Source: Lepidostoma basale (taxonomy: Eukaryota; Arthropoda; Insecta; Trichoptera; Lepidostomatidae). Taken from it: a stretch of 64,000 bases of DNA. Positions 10,738-21,059 of this stretch are shown one piece after another; within the stretch, counting starts at the first letter, position 1, and every line of letters begins with the position of its first letter. The notes beneath the pieces are model-generated. The model saw only the letters and a program-made list of their open reading frames with translations. It ran no database searches and was not told the DNA's origin. Location of the stretch: contig JAHDVF020000732.1 in assembly GCA_022606425.2 (NCBI GenBank), forward strand, positions 558,001 to 622,000, written 5' to 3'. A program made the position numbers and the translations under genes.

Positions 10738-12206
10738 TGAAATGTATACTTATATCTGTATACGAATCCTGGATTTTCACCTGTGGGTGGTTAATTTAAA
10801 TTTTTAATTGTATCTCAATAGAGACGAAGAAACAAACTGGAAACTGAATATGGATGATCAAGGTGTTTACAGGACTTATGACCTGTCATTGGTTGGGTTA
10901 AGCGCACGCTTTATGTAATTACAACATTCCCCATTCCACCATTGTTATTATGATCATGCATGATACATTTTTGGAAGTTGTATATATACTCCAAATCCAT
11001 ACCTATCTTCACGTGTCAGTTCCAGTTAGCCATCTATGTAGATTTGATTGTACTTATCAATTTTAAGATTAATCTATACAATCCACCCACTAACGCCATC
11101 TATGGAGAATGATTGTTTAGCATTTAGCAAACTACTTTATTAACACAATGCGAAGAGGCTACCGCCTCCTAGCGCACTGTTTTTCTAAAACAGGTGAAAA
11201 TCCAGGATTCGTATACAGATATAAGTATACATTTCACAAATATTTGTAATTATTCTGGTCAATTCTTTGGCGTATAAGATAGGAGTGATACTCCAGGCGA
11301 CTTCTAAAACAGTGCGCTAGGAGGCGGTAGCCTCTTCGCATTGTGTTAATAAAGTAGTTTGCTAAATGCTAAACAATCATTCTTCATAGATGGCGTTAGT
11401 GGGTGGATTGTATAGATTAATCTTAAAAAATTAATTAGTACAATCAAATCTACATAGATGGCTAACTGGAACTGACACGTGAAGATAGGTATGGATTTGG
11501 AGTATATATACAACTTCCAAAAATGTATCATGCATGATCATAATAACAATGGTGGAATGGGGAATGTTGTAATTACATAAAGCGTGCGCTTAACCCAACC
11601 AATGACAGGTCATAAGTCCTGTAAACACCTTGATCATCCATATTCAGTTTCCAGTTTGTTTCTTCGTCTCTATTGAGATACAATTAAAAATTTAAATTAA
11701 CCACCCACAGGTGAAAATCCAGGATTCGTATACAGATATAAGTATACATTTCACAAATATTTGTAAATATTCTGGTCAATTCTTTGGCGTATAAAATAGG
11801 AGTGATACTCCAGGCGACTTCTAAAACAGTGCGCTAGGAGGCGGTAGCCTCTTCGCATTGTGTTAATAAAGTAGTTTGCTAAATGCTAAACAATCATTCT
11901 TCATAGATGGCGTTAGTGGGTGGATTGTATAGATTAATCTTAAAAAATTAATTAGTACAATCAAATCTACATAGATGGCTAACTGGAACTGACACGTGAA
12001 GATAGGTATGGATTTGGAGTATATATACAACTTCCAAAATGTATCATGCATGATTATAATAACAATGGTGGAATGGGGAATGTTGTAATTACATAAAGCG
12101 TGCGCTTAACCCAACCAATGACAGGTCATAAGTCCTGTAAACACCTTGATCATCCATATTCAGTTTCCAGTTTGTTTCTTCGTCTCTATTGAGATACAAT
12201 TAAAAA
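10738..12206. repeat. Foldback/tandem array: one inverted and two direct copies
   Basis: Copy A (10738-11247) begins TTTGTGAAATGTATACTTAT and ends with the complement of that start, so it has terminal inverted repeats of about 55 bases. Copy B (11248-11764) is the reverse complement of A's core. Copy C (11765-12206) is a near-identical direct repeat of B at a 517-base offset (AGTGCGCTAG at 11311 and 11828). The same 60-residue chance frame appears on the minus strand in both B and C. No protein of its own. Confidence 0.8.
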
Positions 12207-12545
12207 TTCAAATCAAATCAGTTTATTTTCTCAAAAGATATTACAAACAATTATGACAGTTTAAGACATCTATTGGGAACTGGTAAAATTTAATAAATAT
12301 ATAATACCAGGAACGCATGAGAGATGGTTCGACATTAGGAATACAAGATACTTTCCAAAGTCAAGAGTATTTATCTTCTGAACGTACTTTCACGAATATG
12401 AAAAACATCGATCTCCGAAGCGATCATGTTCAGCAGTTTGATTGCTCTCCCCACCGGCATCACCAGAGGCAGGTTCGTTCTGCATGTCGCCTCACTGCGC
12501 TGATGTCATCACTTTATCTCCTTCCAAAAACTCTTATAAATCACC
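12207..12545 (-). mobile_element. Unclassified interspersed repeat D, copy 1
   Basis: Shares ACCAGGAACGCATGAGAGAT, GGTTCGACATTAGGAATACA, CTTCTGAAC and the AATCAGTTTATTTTCTC end with 24520-24640 and 60695-61018. The pentamer tail suggests target-primed retrotransposition, SINE or LINE 5' region; class unknown. Confidence 0.5.
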
Positions 12546-13290
12546 ATATGAGTGTGTTCTTTATATAAAAAAAATATATTTCATCTTTGAACATTAATTA
12601 TAAAACGATCATTCTCAAGTATAATGTTTTGAGTTATCTATAAAAATATTTAAAAGAAGACAATTAAATACGCAACACACGAACATCGTTATAACCAAAA
12701 TATTACATTACAAACTCATAAGATTTACTGTTATTGTCTGTTTAATTTATGTTTATTGCGGAATATCAAACTTCGTATTGTATTGAAAAAAAATATTTGT
12801 AAAATACTGCATGTCATTAAATACACATAAAATTAAACGAGATGCAATATTCAAGGCTGAATTTCAATCGTTTTAAACGCTAAAACAGGGAAACTTCCAA
12901 AGGAAAGTAAACTTGGGTAACTTTGTCCCATACTGAAATACTTTGGACGAATAAATTGCCGCCCTTTCTTAAACTATTTGGGCCGTAATTATATGTTTAA
13001 TTGTATACCGAAATGCCAACCATATGTTAATTTAACACATAATATAGATACAGTTTCACTATCAGTAAAATATATTTTTGGACAAATTAATTTTAAAAAG
13101 ACTTTGATTCATTTAATTTTATGTCCAGATATTTATTATTTTGGCAAAAAAGTTTCTTTGTTTGCGTTATTCAATTTGTAGTTGGTAATAAAATATTTAT
13201 TGTTTTATCGGGTAACAAAAATCAGTGCATACGCATCTTCAAAGGCAACGAAATAAACACCATGTTATGCGGACACCAATATGCACATGA
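12546..13290. other. AT-rich DNA, nothing recognised
   Basis: Only low-complexity open frames; no signal found. Confidence 0.45.
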
Positions 13291-13438
13291 CCGGGTGGTG
13301 GTCTAGGGACCAGAACGTTTGGCTCCTGATCCAGGGGACTTGGGTTCAAGCCAAGACAGGATCCAATTCCTTCTTCATAAGTTATTTTTTACTCATGTTC
13401 AAGATTACATAATAAATTCAAAATACCATTGAATTATA
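13291..13438 (+). mobile_element. tRNA-derived SINE family B, copy 1
   Basis: A-box TGGTCTAGGGA (13299-13309) and B-box GGTTCAAGCC (13343-13352), in a GGTGGTGG-led head, then the tail TTCCTTCTTCATAAGTTATT. Same organisation as 63433-63585. Pol III promoter elements come from a tRNA, but no full cloverleaf is formed. Confidence 0.65.
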
Positions 13439-13439
13439 A

Positions 13440-14095
13440 AAAAACGTGGTGTTAGCCTTTTGGAGCAAGTTGCCGAATTTATTTATCTGGAAAGCATGCT
13501 TACAAGAGACGGAAAAATGGAGAAAGACATCGAAAATAGTTAATGCGGGGAACAAAATAAATGTTGCAGTCATCACTGCAAATAAAAATACACCCACTAA
13601 AGCAAATATAGCAGTACACAATGGAGTTCTACTGCCAACCCTTGTGTATGGAAGTGAAGCTTGGAACTGGAAAAAGAAGGATAGGAGTGGGATAAATGCC
13701 GTAGAAATTAGATCACTGAGAATAATGTGTGGGAAAACGATATATGATAGAAGAGCGAACGACGAAATAAGGAAGAAATATAAGGCAGATGATTGCATCA
13801 CAAGTAATATTTAAAAAAAGATCTCTGAGATGGTTTGGACATATAGAACGAATGGACTGATGTATGATTAAATTGTTGTAAACAAGCAGTGTGATTAGAA
13901 ATAGAAGCCGTGGAAAACCAAGGAAAGCATGTCATAACAAAATTAATCAAATACAAAAAGGCGGCAATATTCGAAGTCGATAAAATGCATGTTACGATGT
14001 ATGAATACAGATGAAGTTCGAGAGGTATGCCAGGATACAGCAGTATGGCAGTCTATCCTAGATGCCTACGACGTGGTGGTTAATTAATTAGTGAG
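13440..14095 (+). mobile_element. LINE thumb and C-terminus, broken
   Basis: Frames contain LTRDGKMEKDIE, AVHNGVLLPTLVYGSEAWNW, KKDRSGINAVEIRSLRIMCG, IYDRRANDEIRKKYKADDCI, then RWFGHI and the 3' end near 14090 with a TTAATTAGTGAGTTAG tail. Several frame breaks. Confidence 0.7.
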
Positions 14096-14179
14096 TTAGT
14101 GTTAGACTAAAATAAAATGGTAGTCATAGTTACCCAAGCTTACGATATCCTGAGGACCGTTGCATAATCTTTAAAATAA

Positions 14180-14430
14180 CCTTCCAGTGACTGGAAACGG
14201 CTGGAATCTGCGCATAGCAGGGATCTGGACAAACAGTGGAGTGTACAAACAAATAGTCGCTCCTATATCCGTACTCCATGTACCGAAAAAGATCCCCGTC
14301 CAGTCAGTCGCTCGTGGGCCAGTTAACTCTCGCGCGGCTCTTTCAATCGGTTCATTCAGCGGCGCTCACGATATCTCTCAAATGTGCACAATCGCATACA
14401 GTTCTGTCATTTGATCGCTTGTTGCTTCGC
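14180..14430 (+). promoter_or_regulatory. GC-rich promoter / non-coding first exon candidate
   Basis: A unique, GC-rich block ends with CTTCGC followed by the strong donor GTAAGTTT (14431). Inside are initiator-like sites (CATTCAGC near 14357; CATACAGTTC near 14399). It has no convincing coding frame. It is on the same strand as, and 4 kb upstream of, the first coding exon of the Zasp-like gene. The best reading is a non-coding first exon spliced to an acceptor ahead of 18394, for example after TATCTTAG at 18246 or TTTCCAG at 17907. This is inference from sequence signals only. Confidence 0.4.
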
Positions 14431-14827
14431 GTAAGTTTCTGTCAATACTAGTTTAGTGTCATGGAGTTATTTCCTTTCATAATTGTATTGTGCTTATTAT
14501 TCACCTGCCTTTCATTGTTTGCTGATGATCGTTAACTAACATTGAAACAACTACTTTCAATTCAAACAATACGCAGTTTTTTTTTTGGAGAGTGGACGAA
14601 AGTGATGAAACTAACAATTTACATTGTACTTTTCTCTTATTTAATAATCTATTTATTAGTTTCCTACTCACTTTTTCAAAACATGACTGCTTACTCTATT
14701 TAAATTCTGGAACATTCTTAAAATCTTGAATCAAATTAATTGTAAACAAATTTACATTCACAAAAGTAAAACTATTTACTAAATAAGTTGCTTATATAAA
14801 AATTTCAAGCTTAAAACAAAATTATTT

Positions 14828-15055
14828 ATTTATTGTTTCATGAACAATGATGTAAAACTCCATATTAAATCATTAATACGAATGAAAACTTCAGTTTTCT
14901 AGAAGTTTTCTTATATTTTATGAGAATGACATGTTTCGCCCTTCTAAGACATTATCATTTGATAATGCCTTAGAAGGGCGAAACATGTCATTCCCATAAA
15001 ATATAATAAAACTTCTAGAAAACTGACATTTTCATTCGTATTAATTAACGAGTTA
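14828..15055. mobile_element. Penelope-like snapback repeat, family P1
   Basis: Nearly perfect arms; ends TTATTGTTTCATGAACAATG and AAAACTCCATATTAA. The + arm core is TTGATAA (14959-14965), T, hairpin GCCTT/AGGGC, GAAACATGTC. The best-represented family in the window. Confidence 0.65.
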
Positions 15056-15174
15056 TTTATATTTGACTGCAACCTAAGCAGGCGAATCATTTCAATTATA
15101 AAAAATAAAATAAAGACTATTTCTATATATGTGCGTACATCAATATATGTACTAATATATGTGATAATTATTCA

Positions 15175-15375
15175 GTGTTGTCTTCACCCAATGATTGTTA
15201 CGTTTTCTTTATCGATCGCCAAGATATTAAAATTGTATCTGAATATTCCAAAGTAATAAGTAAATATTATCCTTTGAAAAATTCAGATACGTGTTTTACT
15301 ACCATCAGCTACTCCGGATTTGCATTGTTGTATTGTTTTATTACTAATAAAAATAACGCCGTATCAGAAATGTAA
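15175..15375 (+). other. Unrecognised 66-codon ORF
   Basis: The frame reads MLSSPNDCYVFFIDRQDIKI and ends NNAVSEM. Its composition is more protein-like than most chance frames in this AT-rich DNA, but no domain is recognised and no good splice site flanks it. It may be a transposon fragment. Confidence 0.15.
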
Positions 15376-15529
15376 CGCACTATATGGTTATTATCAGCGC
15401 TTTATATTCTAATCTTTAAGTTTGATAATGTCTTAAGATAATTGTCCATATGAAATAATAATTATGTTTCTTCAATATCATGTATTTAATACGGAATTTC
15501 ACAAAATCATTTTTTTTTTAAATAACAAT

Positions 15530-15735
15530 ACTCATGGTCTTCTCCTATTTCGACCCATCTCTCCACTGCAGGATGTAGGCCTCATCGAATAGTCTATATT
15601 CACTTCGATCCTGCGCGACTCTTATCCATATTCTTCCCCTGACTGTAATTGTATCTTCAGCCATCTTTTTGGGGTCAAACGACCCTTTTTCCATTCCATA
15701 ATCTCCATATCACGACAATACAATAAAAGGTTCAT
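15530..15735 (-). mobile_element. LINE 3' fragment
   Basis: The minus strand contains a decayed C-terminal zone (CTCCACTGCAGGATGTAGGC in complement), comparable with 7540-7570 and 50985-51030. No open frame. Confidence 0.4.
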
Positions 15736-15799
15736 AATGTATTTTAAAGTTAATAATTCAAAAGCCTACTAATTATTTTATGAAGATTCGTAAATCTTA

Positions 15800-16060
15800 C
15801 ATAGAATGGCTGTCTGAACAGGGCGCGTATCCCTCGGATTATGATCTGCAATGCTTTGCGGGCAGTGCCCAGACGCAAGTAGGTCACAATCAAATATAAT
15901 ACGTTTAACTGGAGCGAGTACATTCAACGGAATACAGAATCACTTGGCGCCAGTACAGCGGGCGGCCGCAGAGCTTTCTTCCTCCCACACCCTGACGCAA
16001 TGCTCGGAGGGATCAATGTGTTCCAGCATTGTAATTACTCCGCAGTATCGGACAATAACT
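15800..16060. other. Unique GC-rich island
   Basis: Non-repetitive, including GCCAGTACAGCGGGCGGCCG and CACACCCTGACGCAATGCTC. No credible coding frame. A candidate regulatory element in the 5' part of the Zasp-like locus. Confidence 0.3.
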
Positions 16061-16394
16061 ATTATATTCTTTTGAGAATAAAATAAATAATTACAAGCCA
16101 TTTGCATATGTCTGTATGCGTAAATTATCACGGTTTACAGGGTTTCTATATCGGGCCTTTATTCTATGTTATCTAGATCGTAAAGTTTATATTATACATT
16201 AACCAAATTTATACGGAGATCATACACATCACTACATATCTCCCTATAATAACGTAGACTGCAACGATTTATAAAACTTTTATACTCATAAACCAAAGAA
16301 AACATTTACACACTGATGAATACATACAAATTAAGAGCTTCATACGAAAAGGACATGATTAACAATACCACCCTTGATCTGTAAATAAAGGACT

Positions 16395-16560
16395 CGGTTT
16401 GCAATAGTGTCACCAGTCTGTCGATGTCAGCGAGCCTGGCGAAACCAGTCGTAGTCGAAATAATAACAAAAATGGAAGTAGTTAAAAAAAACATCGTTTT
16501 ATTTCATTTTTATTTTAAATGAACTTCCATCAAAAGATTTCAGTAAAATCATTTGATTAT
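16395..16560 (+). mobile_element. Penelope-like repeat, family P3, single arm
   Basis: This copy repeats the 42.2-kb family: CTGTCGATGTCAGCGAG, CCTGGCGAAACCAGTC, a TGGAAGTAGTTAAAAAA stretch and ACTTCCATCAAAAGATTTCA. Only one arm is present. Confidence 0.5.
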
Positions 16561-16601
16561 CTTAACAATATTTATTTTCATCACAAGCCTTTTCAGAGAT
16601 T

Positions 16602-16745
16602 ATGGAAGATTGGATAACGGATAACGTATATAAAGATTGGAATAAGAGAAATCAATTAAAAATTTCGGTATTTAATATGCATGTATATGATTTGAATACA
16701 ATGGTACCTAGAGAATTAACAGCTAAATATATTGTGAAAAGTTAA
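16602..16745 (+). other. Unrecognised 47-codon ORF behind a possible acceptor
   Basis: ATG at 16602 opens a frame MEDWITDNVYKDWNKRNQLK that ends YIVKS and TAA at 16743. A polypyrimidine-rich CCTTTTCAG precedes it by a few bases. It has no recognised homology. It directly follows a Penelope-like arm, so it may be element-derived, or a chance ORF. Confidence 0.2.
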
Positions 16746-16779
16746 ATAATTTGAAGTATGAATATATTGGTGGTTGTGG

Positions 16780-16925
16780 ATTCTATTTTTTAAAACTCCA
16801 TAATGAATTTTAATATAAACGCGATTATTTAATTGGTTTTACAGAGATTAACATGTATTTATCTCTGTAAAACCAATGCACCATCGCGTTTATATTATAA
16901 TTTGTAATTAATGTAATTGAATTAC
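16780..16925. repeat. Small palindromic repeat, family P8
   Basis: TTTTAATATAAACGCGATTA and AACCAATGCACCATCGCGTT arms meet at TTGGTTTTACAGAGAT / ATCTCTGTAAAACCAA. Relatives at 20395-20530 and 56380-56640. Confidence 0.55.
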
Positions 16926-16929
16926 AAAA

Positions 16930-17505
16930 ATTGTATTACAGAAAAATTAAAATAATTTCAGTGATACATTTTGGCGATAAGTTAGCTAATCCCAAAATAA
17001 TTTACTTTTGAACAAACTATCCCATTAGAATTCTTACATAAAAGTGTTTAATTTTGTTAAAATTTTAAAAGAAACAAATGTTTTTTCACGACCAAAACGT
17101 GCTCTCGCTGTAGTTAGTGCTTAACAGACGAGGCCTCTGGTAACCAGAACGTATTGATCTATTTCTGCAAATAACAGCAAGCTCCATGATGTTTCCGAGA
17201 AATCATTATGTGTTCCTGTTAACTTGTATTGGAAGGGCACATGCATACTCAGACATATCTTAAAACCATTCATAATGTTATATGAAAACGCTGAAGTGAA
17301 CTTATGATCGAATAAAATCATTTATCAGATCAATATACTAAATTGCTTAGGACAATTATATAATTCTATGAGATTAATATAGGCAAGGAACGTTCATCGA
17401 ATACTTAAAAGTTTATAGGAATATCTAAAAGTTAAAATTTTGGGCGACTTTATCTTATATTATTTTTGGAACTAATAGAGTATTTGACTACAATGGTGAT
17501 TTAAT
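16930..17505. other. AT-rich DNA, nothing recognised
   Basis: No supported feature. Confidence 0.4.
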
Positions 17506-17509
17506 TATT

Positions 17510-17715
17510 ATTAATTAATACGAATGATATTAAATGTTTTCTAGACGTTTTATTGTAGTTAAGGAGAGTGACGTATTTCGCTTTTCTAAGATATTATCTA
17601 ATGTCAAATAGACATTTGATAATGCCTTAGAAAGGCGAAAAATGTCATTCCCGTTAACTATAATAAAACTTCTAGAATACAGACGTTTGAATTTGTTTTA
17701 ATTACTTAATATGTT
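17510..17715. mobile_element. Penelope-like snapback repeat, family P1
   Basis: ATTTGATAATGCCTTAGAAA, then GGCGAAAAATGTC, and a complementary, more decayed left arm (GACGTATTTCGCTTTTCTAA). Ends keep AACTTCTAGAATACAGACG. Confidence 0.55.
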
Positions 17716-17907
17716 CAAGAAACAATAAAAACGAGAACGTATTACATGAGATTATACATTATTAATTATTTTATCAGTTATCTTGTTAATACATAACAAA
17801 AACTTTTTTGCTATAAAATCAAAAATAATACAGCCTTCAGTGGAGTGGAATAATTACTTATTTATTTTATTTTTAATTTGACTAAAATGAAATTTTCTTT
17901 TTTCCAG

Positions 17908-17961
17908 ATGTCTCAACTAGATGAAACGGAAGATAAATTAATAGTTTACCTATTACATTAA
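17908..17961 (+). other. Strong splice acceptor followed by a 17-codon mini-ORF
   Basis: TTTTCTTTTTTCCAG (ending 17907) is one of the best acceptor-like sites in the window and is directly followed by ATGTCTCAACTAGATG, encoding MSQLDETEDKLIVYLLH and a stop. It might be a 5'-UTR exon with an upstream ORF between the 14430 donor and the 18394 start. No donor is obvious. Confidence 0.2.
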
Positions 17962-18273
17962 CAATTACATCGGCAACTTATGATTCGACAATAAAAATAT
18001 TAATAATAAAATATCATATTTACTATTGTAGAACGAAACTTGTAATGATATAAACGAAATTAAACGAATACACATTTTAATTATGTGTATATAAACGAAA
18101 ATTTATTAAATATTATGTACCTATATTTAAAAAAATAATTTAAATCCTATATTGTGATTTTAATATAACAATTTGTGCTTCCTATTAATAACTTCTTAAA
18201 AATTAGTAAGTTAGTATAACATATATTTCTTCACCCAATATCTTAGTTAATAAAAACATAATATATCAAGCTT

Positions 18274-18310
18274 AAAATATATTCTAAAGTTTAAATAGCT
18301 GAGCATCAGT
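18274..18310 (+). promoter_or_regulatory. Possible TATA plus initiator just upstream of coding exon 1
   Basis: An AAATATATT box at about 18275-18283 is followed by GCATCAGTGG with the initiator A at 18308, a spacing of about 28 bases. The ATG at 18394 would then have an 86-base leader. The competing reading is a 5'-UTR exon entered through the acceptor ending at 18246 (TTTCTTCACCCAATATCTTAG region). Weak, because the DNA is very AT-rich. Confidence 0.25.
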
Positions 18311-18393
18311 GGGATGTGAAGTCACTGGCTGCAGTATAATAATAAATGAAAGTTTAGAGATAAGAGGCACCATCGAGTAAGTTAGCCTCCGAA

Positions 18394-18489
18394 ATGACGG
18401 CACGGACTGTAGAACTTTCCGGAGGATCGCCATGGGGATTTCGAATGCATGGGGGTGTGGATGTGAATCAGCCCCTACGGATTTCAAGG
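18394..18489 (+). CDS. Zasp66: Zasp/ALP-Enigma-like PDZ protein, coding exon 1 (N-terminal half of PDZ)
   Basis: This exon encodes 32 residues starting MTARTVELSGG and containing SPWGFRMHGGVDVNQPL. The PWGF carboxylate-binding loop followed by R-x-x-GG is the hallmark of the PDZ domain of the ALP/Enigma/Zasp family, which binds alpha-actinin at muscle Z-discs. The ATG is 9 residues before the motif, as is usual for the family, where the PDZ is at the extreme N-terminus. The exon ends in phase 0 at a consensus donor (AGG then GTGAGT at 18490). It joins in frame to 29481, across an 11-kb intron full of repeats, and together the two exons make one complete PDZ. Among fly paralogues, the start differs from what I remember of Zasp52 and no LIM domain is seen, so Zasp66 is my best guess. 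The family assignment is much safer than the paralogue. Confidence 0.85.
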
Positions 18490-18869
18490 GTGAGTATTAA
18501 ATAACATATTATTTTAATAATGTATGTAACATTTTTTTTTTTCAATTTTAATGCTTCTGAATATTTTGAAAATTAAAACCTTCACTGAAACTGTAATATA
18601 AGAATAATTGTAATATGTATGTATTAAAAAAACGTTTTAATGTTCAGAAAAAATATAAATACATTTTTATTAAATCAGATCAATGTGTGGATTGACTGGT
18701 ACCGAGTTTAATCCGATTTAATTCAAAGAAATGCGCATTAAAAAATCCACAAGGATTTAAATATTTCACTAAAAATTATTAAATTTATTAAAAAAAATTT
18801 AACCTATTGTTTATTTTTTAAAGTATCTTCATAATTAATCAGAAAGTTATAATATAAATTTATTGTCGC

Positions 18870-19030
18870 TTTAACAATGATGTAAAACTCCATATTTAGT
18901 ATTAAATATTGGTGAAAATGTTCGTTTCCTGGATATAAAATGGGAGTTACGAGTTACGCCATGCTTAACCATGTTTAAATAGGCACTATCCTATTCAGAT
19001 GAAACATGTTGCTCCTATAAAATATATATA
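18870..19030 (+). mobile_element. Decayed P1 palindrome arm
   Basis: CAATGATGTAAAACTCCATA, a TTTCCTGGATATAAAATGGG version of the arm, and GAAACATGTTGCTCCTATAA remain; the core hairpin is lost. Confidence 0.35.
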
Positions 19031-19495
19031 GAAATGTTTTTTTTTTATCATTAACATTAAATAATTTTATGAGTACGATTTTAAATGCACGTCTTAAAAA
19101 TGCACATCTGTACGCATGGAAAACGCTTAGAGAGATAAAATATATCTTAATTATTTCATGCATTATTTTTACAGGTTATAATATTTAAAACAGTTTTTTC
19201 AATCTTATTTTTTTTTACAATTTGCAATTTTGTTAATTGTGATTGAAGTAACATACCTGGCCAGTTTGTCTGATGTGATAACCTTTTTCACTGCATCATA
19301 GAGAACGAAAGAAAAAAGAAGAATTTTAATTGTTTTATAAGATTGCAATATCCAGTCATTTCATCAGGAGCTTCCAATGTTAACACTTCAGATTGATTAT
19401 CAAATAATATTATTCATTCTTAATTTTTAATTTATTTATTCAAGAATTGAGAAATTTTTGTTCATCTTTTATGTCTTTGTAACCGATTTTAGTAA
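19030..19495. other. Intron 1 AT-rich DNA, nothing recognised
   Basis: No exon or repeat signature. Confidence 0.4.
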
Positions 19496-19497
19496 AT

Positions 19498-19977
19498 TAT
19501 GTGTTTATGGAAGTGAATAATGGAACTGGCAAAATAAGATTGAAAGTAGAATAAATGATGTAGAAATAAATCTCTAAGACGAATGTGTGCGTCTGTATAT
19601 GATGGAGTGGTGAATGCAAATATAAGACGTGAATGGAGTGCGAATGAAAGTTTTACGAACAAAATAATAAAAGGGTCATAAGATGGTTTGTACCCATGGA
19701 AAGAATGAATGAAGAAAGATTAGTAAAGAAATTAATAATTAAAGATGTGTACGGAACAAGAAACAGAGTAAGATCGAGAAAAAACGTGGCACGATCAAAT
19801 TAATCAAATATTAAATGTCGGCCATGTGAAAAGTCGGAGAAATCGGCGTGCGTGCATACACGATATATTAGTGTTAAGGAACGAGAGAAGTATGTCAGGA
19901 AAACACAGTGTGGCGATCCAATCTTTCTGTCTTCCCTTTCAGGAAGATGGCTTGATGGTTGGTTAGTTAGTTAGTTA
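19498..19977 (+). mobile_element. LINE 3' fragment, GTTA-tailed family
   Basis: DNA-level match throughout the C-terminal module, from GTGTTTATGGAAGTGAATAA to GATGGTTGGTTAGTTAGTTA. Stops and frameshifts in every frame. Confidence 0.65.
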
Positions 19978-20146
19978 CGTCAGTGAAAATAATAATATCA
20001 TATAAATAAACATGTTAAAGTGTGAAAGTTGTATAGATATCTTTTCCACATGTAACGGCGATATATAGAAGTTTAAATTACTGAAGTCAATTTCAATTCA
20101 AGTCTTCACCTAACGAGAATACTTCTCTGATTAAAGTTTGTTTCAG

Positions 20147-20182
20147 CAGCGGTATAGCGCATCTCTGGAACGCACCCTAGAC
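20147..20182 (+). other. Possible 36-base micro-exon
   Basis: TTTGTTTCAG precedes, and GTAAGTGG follows, a 12-codon phase 0 segment reading QRYSASLERTLD. It sits in intron 1, which is also phase 0, but insertion would split a PDZ strand, so a real role there is doubtful. Confidence 0.15.
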
Positions 20183-20394
20183 GTAAGTGGGTGTGGAGAA
20201 CTTCTGGAATGATTGCATACCTGTTCTAACAATGTAACCCGCAGAACGTAAACATATAACCCACTCGTGTACTGCACGTTCTAATACCGAACCAACCCAA
20301 TTTTCCATTAACTTGAAACAATTTTTCTAATAATTCAATTATTATTATTACATGTGATATCAATTCTCTCATTAAAACAAATTGTAGAAAGAGT

Positions 20395-20530
20395 GTAATT
20401 TCTAGGGAAAAATATTTACTATTAATTTATAATAGTAAACACGATTGTTCAGTGATTTTACTTGGATTATCCAAGTAAAACCACTAAACATTCGTGTTTA
20501 CTATTATAAATTAATAATGGAGTTTTACAA
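20395..20530. repeat. Small palindromic repeat, family P8
   Basis: AATAGTAAACACGATTGTTC and its complement meet around TTTTACTTGGATTATCCAAG, followed by AATGGAGTTTTAC. Confidence 0.5.
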
Positions 20531-20689
20531 AATTAATACCTCAACCTATTGCTCGAATACCATTTTCAAATACGATAAGTCATTTTAATGAACAATCATG
20601 CACAACACCACATTATACAATTAATATGAATTAAAAATGTTTTTTTTTAATTATTAAATGTTCATAAAATTTCTTTATTTAGGTTGGTT

Positions 20690-20935
20690 TAGGTTATTTT
20701 TGTTAATGAACGCGTCAGTTTTCTAGAAGTTTTATTATATTTTATGGGAATGACATGTTTCGCCCTTCTAAGGCATTATCAAATGTGATATGAACATTTG
20801 ATAATGCCTTAGAATGGCGAAACATGTCATTCCCATAAAATATAATATAACTTCTTGAAAACTGACGTTTTCATTCGTATTAATTATTTAATATGGAGTT
20901 TTACTTCATTGTTCAAGAAACAATAAATTATTAAA
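20690..20935. mobile_element. Penelope-like snapback repeat, family P1 (best copy)
   Basis: Arms are close to identical: TTTTCTAGAAGTTTTATTAT, GGGAATGACATGTTTCGCCC, TTCTAAGGCATTATC and their complements, with only about 10 bases between. A further arm fragment follows at 20935-21060. Confidence 0.7.
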
Positions 20936-21059
20936 TGTATTTGTACGAAATCGTATTTGTAAGACGTAACATGTCATTCACATAAAATATCATAAAGCCT
21001 TTAGAAACAGATGTTTTCATTCGTGTAATATGATGTAATATTATATATCGATGTTCAAG

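Noticed and set aside
10738..12206. CRISPR-like array
   Set aside because: The repeat unit is 517 bases with inverted copies; it is a foldback transposon, and the genome is eukaryotic.
13291..13360. tRNA gene
   Set aside because: Same reason; the second copy at 63433 shares the non-tRNA tail.
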